Shown one piece after another: positions 16,320-25,081 of a DNA stretch of 25,081 nt. The position numbers were made by a program, and so were the translations under genes. How positions within the stretch are numbered: position 1 is the stretch's first letter; every line of letters begins with the position of its first letter. The notes beneath the pieces are model-generated. The model was not told the DNA's origin. It searched no databases and saw only the letters and a list, made by a program, of their open reading frames with translations. The stretch spans positions 1-25,081 of the forward strand of contig JADJXW010000016.1 of NCBI GenBank assembly GCA_016720075.1, written 5' to 3'. Source of the DNA: Pseudomonadota bacterium. GTDB lineage: Bacteria; Pseudomonadota; Gammaproteobacteria; Steroidobacterales; Steroidobacteraceae.

Positions 16320-17276
16320 TTACCAACCCGATTCCATCTGGTACGGCACCGTGGTCAGCACGGCCTCGATCTGCCGGATATTGCCGTCCACGACCTTGAA
16401 CACTTCGGCGATGTAGAACGATATGGGCTGCCGGAACACCGGCGCGACATCAGCCTGCCGGCGATCGGGGGTGTTGGTGAACTTCGCCACCGTGCCATTG
16501 TGGTCGAAGTAGGCCCAGGCAAAGGCCAGCCCTCGGGTGCGATCCACCACTTCGAAGCGGCGCTCGCGGGTGTCCGTGACGATCACCGAGAAACCCGTGT
16601 CGAACTGGGTCCTGCAGTCCCAGGACGCCATCGTGCCCTGGGGGGCATCGGGATTGTTTGCCATGATGGTGCCGTTCTCCCGGCGCTGGCACTCGGGCGC
16701 GAACCGCACGTTGCGCGCGCTCTCTTCGGTGTCGAGGCCCGTGAAATAGGCGTCGCTGATATCGGCCAGCTGCGCGCGCGTCAAACGTCCGCCCGCCGAC
16801 ACTTCCTGCATCATCAGCGGATGCGGTTCGGCGCCCTGGCGCGGCGGCGCGCCGCCAGCCCCGCCCTGCGGCGGACCGCTGATGCTGCGATTCACCAGCA
16901 CCTCGATTTCGGAGACCCTGCTGCCCGGCTCGACCTTCAGCCGCACCGCATACCAGTTGTTGTTGCCGTTCTCGCTGATGCGTCCCAGCAGCCCGACCTG
17001 ACCGGCCTCTTCATCGATCACGTCGAGCCGGTACGTGGGCAGTGCCGCAGCGGTCTGCCACAGTCCGTCGCCCAGGGCCAGGCGCACGCCGTTCTCGGTG
17101 TACTTCACATTGCGGGTAACCGGCAGCAGCGAGGGGTCGTGCTTCAGCTGTGCCTGCAGGTAGACATCCAGCACGCCCGCCAGGCACTGGCGATTGCAGG
17201 ATGTTTCGGCCGCGGAACCGGAAATGGAGGCCAGCAGCGCGCCGGCCATCGCAACCAACAGGACGATTCTTCTCAC
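16320..17276 (-). CDS. Secreted two-domain DUF8021-like protein B
   Basis: Function unknown. The 318-residue protein has a signal peptide ending near SGSAAE (residue 24). The first half starts CNRQCLAGVLDVYLQAQLKH (27-46) with YTENG and GDGLW, matching the first half of protein A (ARCxxL..DSYLDAQ, SQGLW). A Gly/Pro-rich linker spans about 133-152. The second half is LTRAQLADISDAYFTGLDTE (165-184) with FAPECQRRENG and TQFDTGFSVIVTDTRERRFEVVD. It heads the operon with protein A and the haem protein. Start GTG 17276 is preceded by a G-rich stretch and, further up, TATACT (17307-17302), a possible -10. No catalytic motif is recognised. Confidence 0.7.
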   Translation of the reverse strand: MRRIVLLVAMAGALLASISGSAAETSCNRQCLAGVLDVYLQAQLKHDPSLLPVTRNVKYTENGVRLALGDGLWQTAAALPTYRLDVIDEEAGQVGLLGRISENGNNNWYAVRLKVEPGSRVSEIEVLVNRSISGPPQGGAGGAPPRQGAEPHPLMMQEVSAGGRLTRAQLADISDAYFTGLDTEESARNVRFAPECQRRENGTIMANNPDAPQGTMASWDCRTQFDTGFSVIVTDTRERRFEVVDRTRGLAFAWAYFDHNGTVAKFTNTPDRRQADVAPVFRQPISFYIAEVFKVVDGNIRQIEAVLTTVPYQMESGW

Positions 17277-17301
17277 GGCATACCCCCCGCTTGTGCTCTG
17301 G

Positions 17302-17307
17302 AGTATA
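17302..17307 (-). promoter_or_regulatory. -10-like box before the DUF8021-like operon
   Basis: On the minus strand TATACT matches the -10 consensus at five of six positions, 25 bases before the GTG at 17276. No good -35 is found 17 bases further up, within the pgl 3' end. It suggests the operon need not depend on read-through from pgl. Confidence 0.3.
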
Positions 17308-17324
17308 TGCCGTGCGTGGGCCTA

Positions 17325-18007
17325 CTACGGCGCCCAGAAGATCGCAGGCCCGGGTTCGCGCAGCGACAACAGGTCGTCTATCGGCAACCACGCCCGACTG
17401 CCCACCGACTGGATGAGTTCGAGTTTGCGCTCACCGGTGATGAACAGGAACAGTCGCCGTGACGCTGCAAGCGCGGCCAGATTCAGCGACAGCCGATCGT
17501 CCGGCGCCGAGGAGCACGCATCGGGACACAAGCCGCAGCCGCGTGCGGATCCAGAGCCGCCTCGAGGCCCGGCGAGCCCGGGAACAACGAAGCGAAATGC
17601 CCGTCATCCCCCATGCCCAGCACCACGACATCGAATGGCCGTGGCATCTCGGCCAGGGCGCGCCAGGCTGCGAGGGCACCCTGCGCTGAAGTGGGTGCCA
17701 CGTTGTAAAGGGGAATGAACTTCGCGGCGGCCGCGAATCCTGCGAGCATCTCGGTGGTCACCAGCCGCGCATTGCTGTCGGCATGATGCGGCGGAACCCA
17801 GCGTTCATCGGTGAGGCTGATGCTGACGCGATCCCAGGCGATGGGATGCCGTCGCAGCTCGCGGAACATCGCGGCCGGGGTGCGCCCACCCGGCACCAGC
17901 AGGCTGGCGGCGCCACGAACGCTGACCGCCTCGGCGAGCGCCGCACTGACTTGCGCCGCCAGGGAAGTGGCTGCGTCTTCCAGGGATTCGAATCGCTTCA
18001 GCAACAT
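17325..18007 (-). pseudogene. pgl: 6-phosphogluconolactonase, frameshifted near the 3' end
   Basis: Pgl hydrolyses 6-phosphogluconolactone to 6-phosphogluconate, the substrate of the neighbouring Edd. From ATG 18007 the frame gives VPGGRTPAAMFREL (38-51), SLTDERWVPPHHADSNARL and GMGDDGHFASLFPGSP (131-146, His137). After MRAP (166) it runs into a TGA at 17483. The missing C-terminus is present one frame over: SAPDDRLSLNLAALAASRRL, then FLFITGERKLELIQ and AIFWAP to TAG 17325. One base is missing at about 17511-17512; restoring it gives about 227 residues, normal for the family. Either a consensus error or a real mutation. A truncated product of 173 residues would lack the last quarter of the fold. 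Confidence 0.85.
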
Positions 18008-18019
18008 GGATACCGGGCG

Positions 18020-18048
18020 TGGACTTTCCTCACGCGCTTGCCTAGTGT
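18020..18048 (+). promoter_or_regulatory. Candidate edd promoter
   Basis: TGGACT (18020-18025) and TAGTGT (18043-18048) have 17 bases between. Both hexamers are weak. The predicted start is at about 18055, next to the edd ATG at 18056, which has no ribosome-binding site. The whole region between the pgl and edd starts is only 48 bp. Confidence 0.3.
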
Positions 18049-18055
18049 GCATGAC

Positions 18056-19878
<1,823 letters not shown>

Positions 19879-19882
<4 letters not shown>

Positions 19883-20520
19883 ACAAGACCGATACCCTGC
19901 GCGCCGTCCTGCGGCGCGCGCCCGTCATCCCGGTGATCGTGGTCAACGAACTTGCCCACGCGGTGCCTCTAGCCGAGGCGCTGTGCGCCGGCGGCCTCAC
20001 GGTGCTCGAAGTCACGATGCGCACGCCGGTGGCGCTCGAAGCCATCCGCGCCATGCGGCGCGCAGTGCCCGCGGCGGTGGTGGGTGTAGGCACCCTCACC
20101 CGCCCCGAACATTTCGCGCAGGCCAGCGATGCGGGCGCGCAGTTCGGCGTCTCGCCCGGACTCACGCCCGCGCTTGCCGCGGCTGCCCATGAAGTGGACT
20201 GGCCTTACCTTCCGGGCGTGATGACCCCCGGCGAACTGCTGCAGGCGCAGGAACTGGGATTCACGCTGCTGAAGCTCTTTCCCGCGCAGCAGGCCGGAGG
20301 CATCGGCATGCTGAAGGCGATGGGCTCGGTGTTCCCCGATGCCGCCTTCTGTCCCACCGGTGGCATCAGCCGCGACAACGCCGGCGAATTCCTCGCCCTG
20401 CCCAACGTGATGTGCGTGGGCGGATCCTGGGTGGCACCGCCCGCGATGATGAAGGCCGGCGACTGGGCCGGCATCCGTGCGCTGGCGCAGGATGCCGCCC
20501 GCCTCGCGAAGCCGGCCTGA
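19879..20520 (+). CDS. eda: KDPG aldolase (2-dehydro-3-deoxyphosphogluconate aldolase)
   Basis: Eda cleaves KDPG to pyruvate and glyceraldehyde 3-phosphate by a class I Schiff-base mechanism. The 213-residue protein is the family length. Glu44 in LEVTMRTP is the general base, Arg48 contacts phosphate/carboxylate, and Lys132 in LLKLFPAQ forms the Schiff base. GVGTLTRPEHF, FGVSPGL and CPTGGIS are the other conserved barrel strands. ATG 19879 overlaps the edd stop. Nothing in the sequence separates its regulation from edd. Confidence 0.97.
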
Positions 20521-20526
20521 CCGACC

Positions 20527-20992
20527 TTACAGCCCCAGATCACTCAGCGACGGATGCTCATCCGGCCGCCGACCCGATGGCCATTGGAACAGGCGTGCGG
20601 AGGGCGTTATCGGCAGGTCGTTGATGCTGGCGAATCGACGCTGCATGTAGCCCTCGGCGTTGAACTCCCAGTTCTCGTTGCCGTAGCTGCGATACCACTG
20701 CCCGGAGTCGTCGTGCCATTCGTAGGCGAAGCGCACCGCGATGCGGTTCTCGGTGAAGGCCCAGAGCTCCTTGATCAGGCGGTAATCCAGCTCACGCGAC
20801 CATTTGCGCGCCAGGAAGGCATGCACTTCATCACGGCCGCGCGGAACTCGGCACGGTTGCGCCACAGCGTGTCGGGCGTGTAGACGCCGACCACACGATC
20901 CGGATCGCGCGAGTTCCACGCATCCTCGGCCGCGCGCACCTTGCGCGTCGCTGTCTCGTGCGTGAAGGGGGCAGCGGGGGGCGGGGCTCCAT
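20527..20992 (-). pseudogene. DUF1348 (NTF2-like) protein with two frameshifts
   Basis: This is a nuclear transport factor 2-fold protein of the DUF1348 family, function unknown. The family sequence is spread over three frames. ATG 20992 gives MEPRPPLP; a C-run (5 G on plus, 20967-20971) then shifts to PFTHETATRKVRAAEDAWNS with RDPDRVVGVY and TLWRNRAEF; near 20842-20843 it shifts again to GRDEVHAFLARKWSRELDYR, RIAVRFAYEWHDDSGQWYRS and YGNENWEFNAEGYMQRRFAS, ending SDLGL and TAA 20527. One missing base at each point restores about 155 residues, normal for the family. The ATG is accepted because the repaired N-terminus matches the family start. The first lesion is in a homopolymer, which favours consensus error. 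Confidence 0.8.
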
Positions 20993-21047
20993 CGGCGTAT
21001 TCCTGGGTCAGCGGCGGGACGCCTGGTTCGGCTACATTAGCCCAGCC

Positions 21048-21470
21048 ATGATCACCGAGGAATTGCTGTCGGCATTCCGCTCCACGCTGTACCTGGTGGA
21101 CCTGCCCGCCACGCGCGTGCAGCTGCAGGTGGATGAGCCCAGCGAACCGCTGCGGCTGTGGCTGCATTCGCAGCAGCACTTCTGCGCCGCATTGCTCACC
21201 GCGCACAACCCTTCAGGCCAGCAGCGGGATGCGGCGGCCAACCACGCGGCGCAGCGCCGCCTGCACGAGATGCTGCGCGAGCGCAGCCTGGACTTTCACA
21301 CCGGCTGCAACGTGGATCCCCGCCAGCGCTGGCCGGTGGAGGACAGCGTGCTCGTGGCCGACCTGTCGCTGCCACAGGCCCATCGCCTCGCCGTGCATTT
21401 CGGTCAGCTGGGATTCCTGTGGTGCGATGCCGCGGCCGTCCCGCGGCTGCACCTCGCGGCCAGCGACTGA
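21048..21470 (+). CDS. DUF3293 domain-containing protein
   Basis: Function unknown. ATG 21048 gives 140 residues. The pattern MITEELLSAFRSTLYLVD, FCAALLTAHNPSGQ, AAQRRLHEML, and the C-terminal VADLSLPQAHRLAVHFGQLG followed by FLWCDAAAVPRLHL is that of small cytosolic DUF3293 proteins. The frame is open upstream to 20958, but homologues begin near this ATG. A -10-like TACATT ends 9 bases before it and no ribosome-binding site is present. It is divergent from the DUF1348 gene (55 bp) and its stop is 6 bases from that of the convergent FAH-family gene. Confidence 0.75.
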   Translation: MITEELLSAFRSTLYLVDLPATRVQLQVDEPSEPLRLWLHSQQHFCAALLTAHNPSGQQRDAAANHAAQRRLHEMLRERSLDFHTGCNVDPRQRWPVEDSVLVADLSLPQAHRLAVHFGQLGFLWCDAAAVPRLHLAASD

Positions 21471-21476
21471 TCGCCC

Positions 21477-22170
21477 TCAGGGAGCGATGCGGAACTCCAG
21501 CGGCGGCAGCCCGTCGATGCCGGCGCGCACGGCGTCTCCGTTCCAGCGGACCCACGCCATCGGGCGTCCCGGTGTAGATCAGATCACCGGCCGCAAGCGT
21601 CACATACGAGCTGAGGATGCCGATGATCTCGGGCACCGACCAGATCATCTGCGACAGCTGCGAGTGCTGGCGCTTCTGGCCGTTGACCTCGAGCCAGATG
21701 GGCTGCTCGGCCACGGCGCCGAACCGCTCGGCCGGCAGGATGGCGCTGATCTGCGCCGAAGCGTCGAACGCCTTGGACATGTCCCAGGGCAGCCCCTTCT
21801 CCCGCAGCTGATGCTGCAGGTCGCGGCGCGTCAGGTCGTTGCCCACCGCATAGCCGAACACGTGCGACAGCGCGTGTTCCTGCGCGATATCGCTGCCGCC
21901 GGATTTCAGCGCGACCACCAACTCCACCTCGTGATGCAGATTGGCAGTGCGCGGCGCATAGGAGATGGTGCTCCCCGACGCCACGATGCTGTCCGCCGGC
22001 TTGGTGAAGAACACGGGCGGATCGCTCTTTGGATCCCCGCCCATCTCACGCACGTGGTCGGCGTAGTTGCGACCCACGCAGAAAATGCGACGCACCGGAA
22101 ACCGGTCGTCCGCGCCTTCGACGGCCACCGACGCGCGCGCCGGCGGCGACCAGGTGTAGCGTGTGTACAC
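21477..22170 (-). pseudogene. Fumarylacetoacetate hydrolase-family protein, frameshifted near the 3' end
   Basis: FAH-family enzymes cleave or decarboxylate beta-diketo acids such as fumarylpyruvate or acylpyruvates. From GTG 22170 the frame shows RRIFCVGRNYADHVREMG, DPPVFFTKPADSIV, NLHHEVELVVAL (metal ligands Glu81 and Glu83), GYAVGNDLTRRDLQ (Asp112), WDMSKAFDASAQISAI and GDLIYTGTPDGVGP. It then leaves the family frame. The expected ending, NGDAVRAGIDGLPPLEFRIA with TGA 21477, is in another frame, so a net +1 or -2 change lies at about 21540-21550. Repaired length is about 230 residues, as in YcgM/NagK-type members. The active-site residues precede the shift. The start is 3 bases after the upstream stop, so the two are one operon. 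Confidence 0.8.
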
Positions 22171-22173
22171 CGC

Positions 22174-24287
22174 TTACAGTCCGCGCGACTTGGCCCAGGC
22201 AGCAAAGGTGCTGCCTGACTCGGCCAACTGCTTCAGCAGCGCCGAGGGTTCGAAGTCCGCGGCGCGGCGACCCTTGCCGTACTTCTTCAGGCCCGCCAGC
22301 ACGGTGTCGAGGCCGATGGCATCGGCGTAGAACATCGGGCCGCCATGCCGGCGCGGGAAGGCATAGCCGGAGGTGTACACCACGTCGATGTCGGCAGGCC
22401 GCAGCGCCACGCCTTCTTCCAGGATTTTCGCGCCCTCGTTGATCATCGCGAAGATGCAGCGTTCGGTGATCTCCTGGCGGCTGATGGGACCGCTGCGCGC
22501 GACGCCGAGCTTCTTGCCCTCGGCCGCCAGCAACGCAAGCGCCTCGTCGTGCTGCAGGCGGTCTCGCGAGCCGGCCTCGTAGCGGTAGTAGCCCTTGCCG
22601 TTCTTCTGGCCCAGCCAGTTCTGGTCGAAGAGTATTTGCGAGGCGCGATAGAACGTGGGGTCGTCCTTGGGCACCTGGTCAGGATTGGCGCGACGCGCCT
22701 TCACGCCGACATCAACGCCGGCCATGTCGAACACGGCCAGGATGCCCATGCCCATGCCGAAGTCCTCGAGCGCCGCATCCACGTCGGCAGGCAGCGCGCC
22801 TTCCAGCACCAGGCGTTCGGCCTCGCGGGCATAGGGATCCATCATGCGGTTGCCGATGAAGCCGTAGGCCACGCGCGACAGCACGCCGACCTTCTTCACC
22901 TTCTTGGCCACGGCAAATGCGGTGGCGACCACGTCGTTGGCGGTGGCGTCGGTGCGCACGATCTCCAGCAGGCGCGTGACATTGGCCGGGCTGAAGAAAT
23001 GCAGTCCGACCACATCCTGCGGGCGCCGGGTGGCGGAGCCGATCTGGTTGATGTCCAGCGTGGAGGTGTTGGTGGCGAGGATCGCGCCCGCCTTCGTCAC
23101 GCGGTCGAGCTCCGCGAAGATCTTCTTCTTGAGCGCCATGTCCTCGAACACCGCTTCGATCACCAGGTCGCAGTCGGCGAAATCCTCTCGTACTTCGTCG
23201 AGGTCTCGATCAGGCCCATGCGCTTGTCCACGTCGGCCGGCGTCATGCGGCCGCGCTTGACCGACGATTCGTAGTTCTTGCGGATGGTGGCCATGCCGCG
23301 GTCCAGCGACGCCTGGTCCACGTCGAGCAGCACCACGGAAATATCGACGTTGACGAACGACATCGCGATGCCGCCACCCATGGTGCCGGAGCCGATGATG
23401 CCGCAGCGCTTGATCTCCCGCGGCTTGTCGGCCGGGGTGACGCCCGGCACGTCGGTCACCGCGCGCTCGGCAAAGAACAGGTGGCGCATGGCTTTGGATT
23501 CAGGCGTGCCCAGCGAGCCGTCGCTGATGGCCCGTTCCACCGCCAGGCCCTGCTCGAAAGGCAGCTCCCACGATGCGCGCACCGCGGCGATGTCCAGTTC
23601 GGGCGTGATCATGCCCTTGTGCTGCTTTGCCGCCTGCGCGCGGAATGCGGCGATCTGCGCCTCGGTGAGCGGCGTGACCTTGTTGTCGCGCACGCGGCGC
23701 GGCCCCTTGCCCTCGGCAACCAGGCGCTTCGCGTAGGCGATGGCCGCGGCGCGCAGGTCGCCTTCGGCGATTTCATCGACCAGGCCAAGCTGCCGGGCTT
23801 CATCAGCACCCACCGGACGGCCATCGAGGAACATCGCCAGCGCTTTCTCGGCGCCGACGATTCGCGGCAGTCGCTGGGTGCCAACCGCACCCGGCACGAT
23901 GCCCAGCGTGATCTCCGGGAATCCCAATTTCGCGCCCTTGTCGGCAATGCGGTAGTGGCAAGCCAGCGCCACTTCGACGCCACCACCCAGAGCGGTGCCG
24001 TGCAGCGCCACCACGATGGGCTGCGGCAGCGATTCGAACTCGGTGAGCACGTTGCGCAGCTCGGGCGGCGCCATGACGCCAGCGAATTCGCTGATGTCCG
24101 CGCCGGCCATGAAGGTGCGCCCCGCACACACAAGCACCACGGCACGCACGTCCCGGTTTATTGCCAGATCGCGCGTGATCGCAAGCAACCCGCGGCGAAT
24201 GGCGGCGGAGATCGCATTGACGGGCGGGCTGTCGATGGTGATGACGGCGATGCCGTCGTCAATGACTACACTGATGGGTTGAGACAA
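22174..24287 (-). pseudogene. FadB/FadJ-like enoyl-CoA hydratase/3-hydroxyacyl-CoA dehydrogenase, one frameshift
   Basis: This bifunctional beta-oxidation enzyme hydrates enoyl-CoA and oxidises the 3-hydroxyacyl-CoA. The crotonase domain (residues 1-190) has the oxyanion-hole motif AGADISEF, HGTALGGGVEVALACHYRIA and FPEITLGIVPGAVG; Glu105 and Glu125 are at the two catalytic positions. The NAD-binding domain starts at GIIGSGTMGGG (297-307). After TKY (366) the frame breaks; DFADCDLVIEAVFEDMALKK continues one frame over, then GLHFFSPANVTRLLEIV and the C-terminal dehydrogenase domains to TAA 22174. One base is missing at about 23187-23188; repaired length is about 704 residues. Start TTG 24287 is chosen because AGGAG lies 7 bases upstream; TTG 24311 is an alternative. 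Gene symbol withheld: several paralogues share this layout. Confidence 0.85.
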
Positions 24288-24327
24288 GGCATGACTCCTC
24301 GAAACCAGCAAAAATGTCTGCCGCTTG

Positions 24328-24348
24328 CCCGCAGGCGTTCACTGCGGG
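24328..24348 (-). other. Perfect hairpin in the leader of the FadJ-like gene
   Basis: A seven-base-pair stem (CCCGCAG with CTGCGGG) closes a seven-base loop, 40 bases before the TTG start at 24287. On the minus strand a T-run follows, but about 15 bases after the stem, too far for a standard terminator. It may be a leader structure or a binding site; no promoter was recognised in the 128 bp between DUF3237 and this gene. Confidence 0.35.
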
Positions 24349-24415
24349 TGTGCAAAACGGCCCACCATTCTAGACCAATCGGCGGCGGGCTGGCTGGTGC
24401 CGGGGTGAGCGGGAT

Positions 24416-24871
24416 TTACGTGACCAGGTGAAAGCGGACGATGGCCGCGTCACGGCGACGTTCAGCTATACCTACAAATATGCCCTTGTTGAGCCAGTCG
24501 TGGGGCCCGATCGGCGCCTCGAACTCTGCCACGGTGCGGAAGTAATACTCCTCCGGGCCCACGGCATCCCCCCGGAAAATCCGTTCCATCACGGCCGGCG
24601 GACCATGCCGCAGCGCCCGGTTGATGACCTGGATCAGCGCGCCGTCACCGGCCCGCAGCGTGTAACGCGCCTCGAGCTCCCAGACTCCGTCCGGGCGTTC
24701 GTACTGCCAGTCGGCGCCGCCCGCGAGCACTTCGCCCGAAAATCGCGGTCCCTCGACCTTGCCACCCAGGATGGGAATGATCCGGCGCACGCCGTGCGAA
24801 CTCTTGCCCACGACCAGCGGCGGCGCCACGGCCACCTCGGCGCGGAATACGAACTCCAGCCCTGGATTCAT
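24416..24871 (-). CDS. DUF3237 domain-containing protein
   Basis: Function unknown. The 151-residue protein begins MNPGLEFVFRAEVAVAPPLV and shows the DUF3237 pattern GVRRIIPILGGKVEGPRFSG, VLAGGADWQ, ELEARYTLRAGDGALIQVIN, EEYYFRTVAEFEAP and HDWLNKGIFVGIAERR, a small beta-barrel-like fold. ATG 24871 overlaps the TGA of the MarR-type gene (ATGA), so the two are translationally coupled. DUF3237 genes often lie in catabolic clusters, which agrees with the FadJ-like and FAH-family genes downstream. Confidence 0.85.
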   Translation of the reverse strand: MNPGLEFVFRAEVAVAPPLVVGKSSHGVRRIIPILGGKVEGPRFSGEVLAGGADWQYERPDGVWELEARYTLRAGDGALIQVINRALRHGPPAVMERIFRGDAVGPEEYYFRTVAEFEAPIGPHDWLNKGIFVGIAERRRDAAIVRFHLVT

Positions 24872-25081
24872 GCGCGATTGGCCTCGACGGTCATGTAGCG
24901 ATGCACCTTCTGCAGGACATCCAGCAGCACCCGCCTTTCGTCCACCGACATCAGGTTCAGAAGTCCCGCCTGGTAGCCCTGCGCGATCGGCATGACCTTG
25001 TCGTAGATCTGCCGCCCTGCAGGCGTGATGCGAACAATGACGCGACTGACAGCGGCCGATGCGCCGCCCTCGCCGGCTCCC
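24868..25081 (-). CDS. MarR-family transcriptional regulator (partial, N-terminus beyond window)
   Basis: Only the last 70 residues are present, entering from the right edge. VSRVIVRITPAGRQIYDKVM is the wing-end of a MarR winged helix. QGYQAGLLNLMSVDERRVLL, then DVLQKVHRYM, is the C-terminal dimerisation helix pair with the usual 'xxLSxxERxxLxxLLxKL' layout. It ends EANRA with a TGA that overlaps the DUF3237 start. By position it may control the DUF3237/FadJ-like/FAH-family cluster. The assignment rests on the C-terminus alone. Confidence 0.7.
   Translation of the reverse strand, partial: GAGEGGASAAVSRVIVRITPAGRQIYDKVMPIAQGYQAGLLNLMSVDERRVLLDVLQKVHRYMTVEANRA

Noticed and set aside
17500..17525. 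Programmed ribosomal frameshift in pgl
   Set aside because: No slippery heptamer or downstream structure is evident, and other nearby genes show the same kind of single-base break.

Overview
The window is high-GC chromosomal DNA from a gammaproteobacterium. The block carB-carA-dapB-dnaJ-dnaK-grpE-hrcA, next to nadK-recN, fur, bamE, ratA, smpB and ssrA, is a conserved arrangement in that class. The order suggests a Xanthomonadales, Nevskiales or Steroidobacter-like lineage; this is inference from gene order, GC content and accessory gene types, not from a phylogeny. No insertion sequence, CRISPR array, tRNA, rRNA or prophage gene was seen.

Region 1 (1-8962, minus strand) reads hrcA, grpE, dnaK, dnaJ, dapB, carA, carB (carB runs off the left edge). 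It joins the heat-shock chaperone operon to lysine and arginine/pyrimidine biosynthesis. A sigma-32-type promoter lies at the 3' end of hrcA in front of grpE, and a weaker copy lies in front of dnaK. No CIRCE operator is visible beside hrcA. carA has its own promoter candidate and a leader with a strong hairpin.

Region 2 (9069-14834) holds nadK and recN (plus), fur (minus), bamE (plus), ratA (minus), smpB and a radical SAM gene (plus), then the tmRNA gene ssrA. The genes are extremely compact: bamE and ratA overlap tail to tail by 118 bp, ratA and smpB start only 15 bp apart, and the ssrA -10 box contains the stop codon of the radical SAM gene.

Region 3 (14821-17276, minus) is an accessory operon of two paralogous secreted two-domain proteins (they resemble the DUF8021 / NTF2-like type) followed by a short exported c-type haem protein of the DUF3365/Tll0287 type. 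This is the least described unit in the window.

Region 4 (17325-20520) is Entner-Doudoroff metabolism: pgl (minus, frameshifted) divergent from edd-eda (plus, ATGA overlap).

Region 5 (20527-25081) holds a DUF1348 gene (minus, two frameshifts), a DUF3293 gene (plus), and a minus-strand catabolic-looking cluster: MarR-type regulator (partial), DUF3237 protein, a FadB/FadJ-like bifunctional beta-oxidation enzyme (one frameshift) and a fumarylacetoacetate hydrolase-family protein (one frameshift).

Five apparent indels disrupt four genes between 17.5 and 23.2 kb, while every gene left of 17.3 kb is intact. Consensus sequencing error is the simplest explanation, but it must be tested before the genes are called dead.
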